A DNA stretch of 51,754 nt from Rikenellaceae bacterium (GTDB lineage: Bacteria > Bacteroidota > Bacteroidia > Bacteroidales > Rikenellaceae). A model generated the notes under the pieces. The model made no database searches, was not told the DNA's origin, and worked only from the letters and a program-made list of their open reading frames with translations. The position numbers were made by a program, and so were the translations under genes. The stretch lies in the NCBI GenBank assembly GCA_017425655.1, contig JAFPAT010000059.1, positions 1-51,754 on the forward strand. Direction: 5' to 3'. Position 1 is the stretch's first letter, and each line of letters begins with the position of its first letter. Shown here piece by piece: positions 51,086 through 51,754 of the stretch.

Positions 51086-51754
51086 ATGCTCAAAGGACTA
51101 ACGTTGCGACATACGCAGGCGATCGATCTGCCCGCGATTATGGCTATTGTGGCCGATGCGCAGGCCGATTTTCGCGCACGCGGAATCGACCAATGGCAAA
51201 ATGGCTACCCGAATGAACAAGCCATACGCCACGATATTGCACGTGGCGAGAGCTATGTGGTAACTCGTGGCGAACAGGTGGTAGCAACGGCTATGATAAC
51301 CTTTGCACCCGATCCCAACTACTCGATTGTATATGGTGGCGAGTGGTTGCTCAAAGAGTCATCTCACTATGCTACGATTCACCGTATTGCTGTCAGTATA
51401 GCCGAGCGTGGGGCGGGAATTGCCGATTTCATTGTGCGCAAAGTGGAGCAGATGTGTCGCCGTCGTGGTGCCGATAGTCTGCGAATCGATACTCACCGCG
51501 ATAATCGTGCGATGCAGCGTGTGGCCGAGAAAAATGGGATGACACTCTGCGGTATCATTCACCTCGCCGATGGGGCCGAGCGTTTGGCATACGAGAAGAT
51601 TATGAATAACAAACCCAATATTCGTGCGGTCTTTTTCGATATTGACGGCACACTTGTAAGTTTCAATACTCACCGCGTGAGCGATGCGACGGTTGAAGCG
51701 TTGGCCGAGTTGCGCCGACGCGGTATCAAAGTGATCCTCGCAACAGGTCGTCTG
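51086..51754 (+). CDS. GNAT acetyltransferase fused to a Cof-type HAD phosphatase (3' end outside window)
   Basis: 223 codons visible from ATG 51086; the frame runs to the window end without a stop. Residues 1-170 are a GNAT domain: motif A region HRIAVSIAERGAGIADFIVR, then RIDTHRDNRAMQRVAEKNGM. Residues about 178 on begin a HAD domain: AVFFDIDGTLVSF, with nucleophile Asp185 and Asp187, then RRRGIKVILATGR (motif II, Thr220 within LATG). An internal ATG at 51602 (residue 173) could start a separate HAD gene, but no stop codon separates the two domains, so a fusion is the plain reading. Substrates unknown. Confidence 0.85.
   Translation, partial: MLKGLTLRHTQAIDLPAIMAIVADAQADFRARGIDQWQNGYPNEQAIRHDIARGESYVVTRGEQVVATAMITFAPDPNYSIVYGGEWLLKESSHYATIHRIAVSIAERGAGIADFIVRKVEQMCRRRGADSLRIDTHRDNRAMQRVAEKNGMTLCGIIHLADGAERLAYEKIMNNKPNIRAVFFDIDGTLVSFNTHRVSDATVEALAELRRRGIKVILATGRL

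Overview
The window reads as chromosome of a member of the Bacteroidales, most like Rikenellaceae/Alistipes by overall style, although the genus is a guess. Three things support this. Many genes are preceded by the Bacteroidetes-type promoter (TTTG, 19-20 bases, TAnnTTTG). The tRNA gene has no encoded CCA end. Many families are typical of the phylum: an alanine racemase of the kind fused to MurF, DUF4834, a U32 peptidase of about 600 residues, secreted TPR and M16 proteins, and LytS/LytTR regulators.

Region by region. 1-5.3 kb: end of alanine racemase, an RsmI-like methylase, then a minus-strand operon yitT-miaB-DEAD helicase. 5.4-11 kb: plsY, an acyl-CoA ligase, an SGNH hydrolase and a LytS/LytTR two-component pair. 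11-14.3 kb (minus): gapA and an Mla-type lipid transporter (DUF4834, permease, ATPase). 14.4-18.2 kb: purB, aroC, a membrane-anchored AraC regulator, then a candidate small RNA. 18.3-19.6 kb: der. 19.7-28.6 kb: a long plus-strand block with an acidic protein, rsmI, a lipid A-type acyltransferase, two GT2 glycosyltransferases, a zinc peptidase, a U32 peptidase and an RlmI-like methylase. 28.7-36.2 kb is mostly minus: a sodium/amino acid symporter, thioesterase, tsaC, rarA and aspS, with yebC divergent. 36.4-41.5 kb: tadA, a secreted TPR protein, a 21-copy heptamer array, an M16 peptidase and a small HTH regulator. 41.9-46.5 kb: an accessory operon built around ryanodine-receptor (RyR) domains. 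46.6-51.75 kb: DUF1232 and WG-repeat proteins, catalase, tRNA-Phe, a lipoprotein nitroreductase and a GNAT-HAD fusion cut by the window end.

Most of the window is housekeeping: tRNA/rRNA modification (miaB, tsaC, tadA, rsmI, RlmI-like), translation (aspS, tRNA-Phe, der), envelope lipids (plsY, acyl ligase, LpxL-like, Mla) and central metabolism (gapA, purB, aroC).

The most unusual part is the 41.9-46.5 kb operon. It holds a CASTOR/POLLUX-like ion channel with two RCK domains and a C-terminal RyR domain, a two-helix membrane protein, and an ECF-like sigma factor. This is followed by a predicted anti-sigma/C39-like peptidase/RyR fusion, a truncated TIR domain and a free-standing RyR domain, and the operon ends in a terminator. 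Three RyR domains beside a TIR (NAD-cleaving or signalling) remnant, a channel and a sigma factor suggest a ligand-sensing stress or defence system with both an ion-flux output and a transcriptional output. That function is inference; the domain content and order are read from the sequence.
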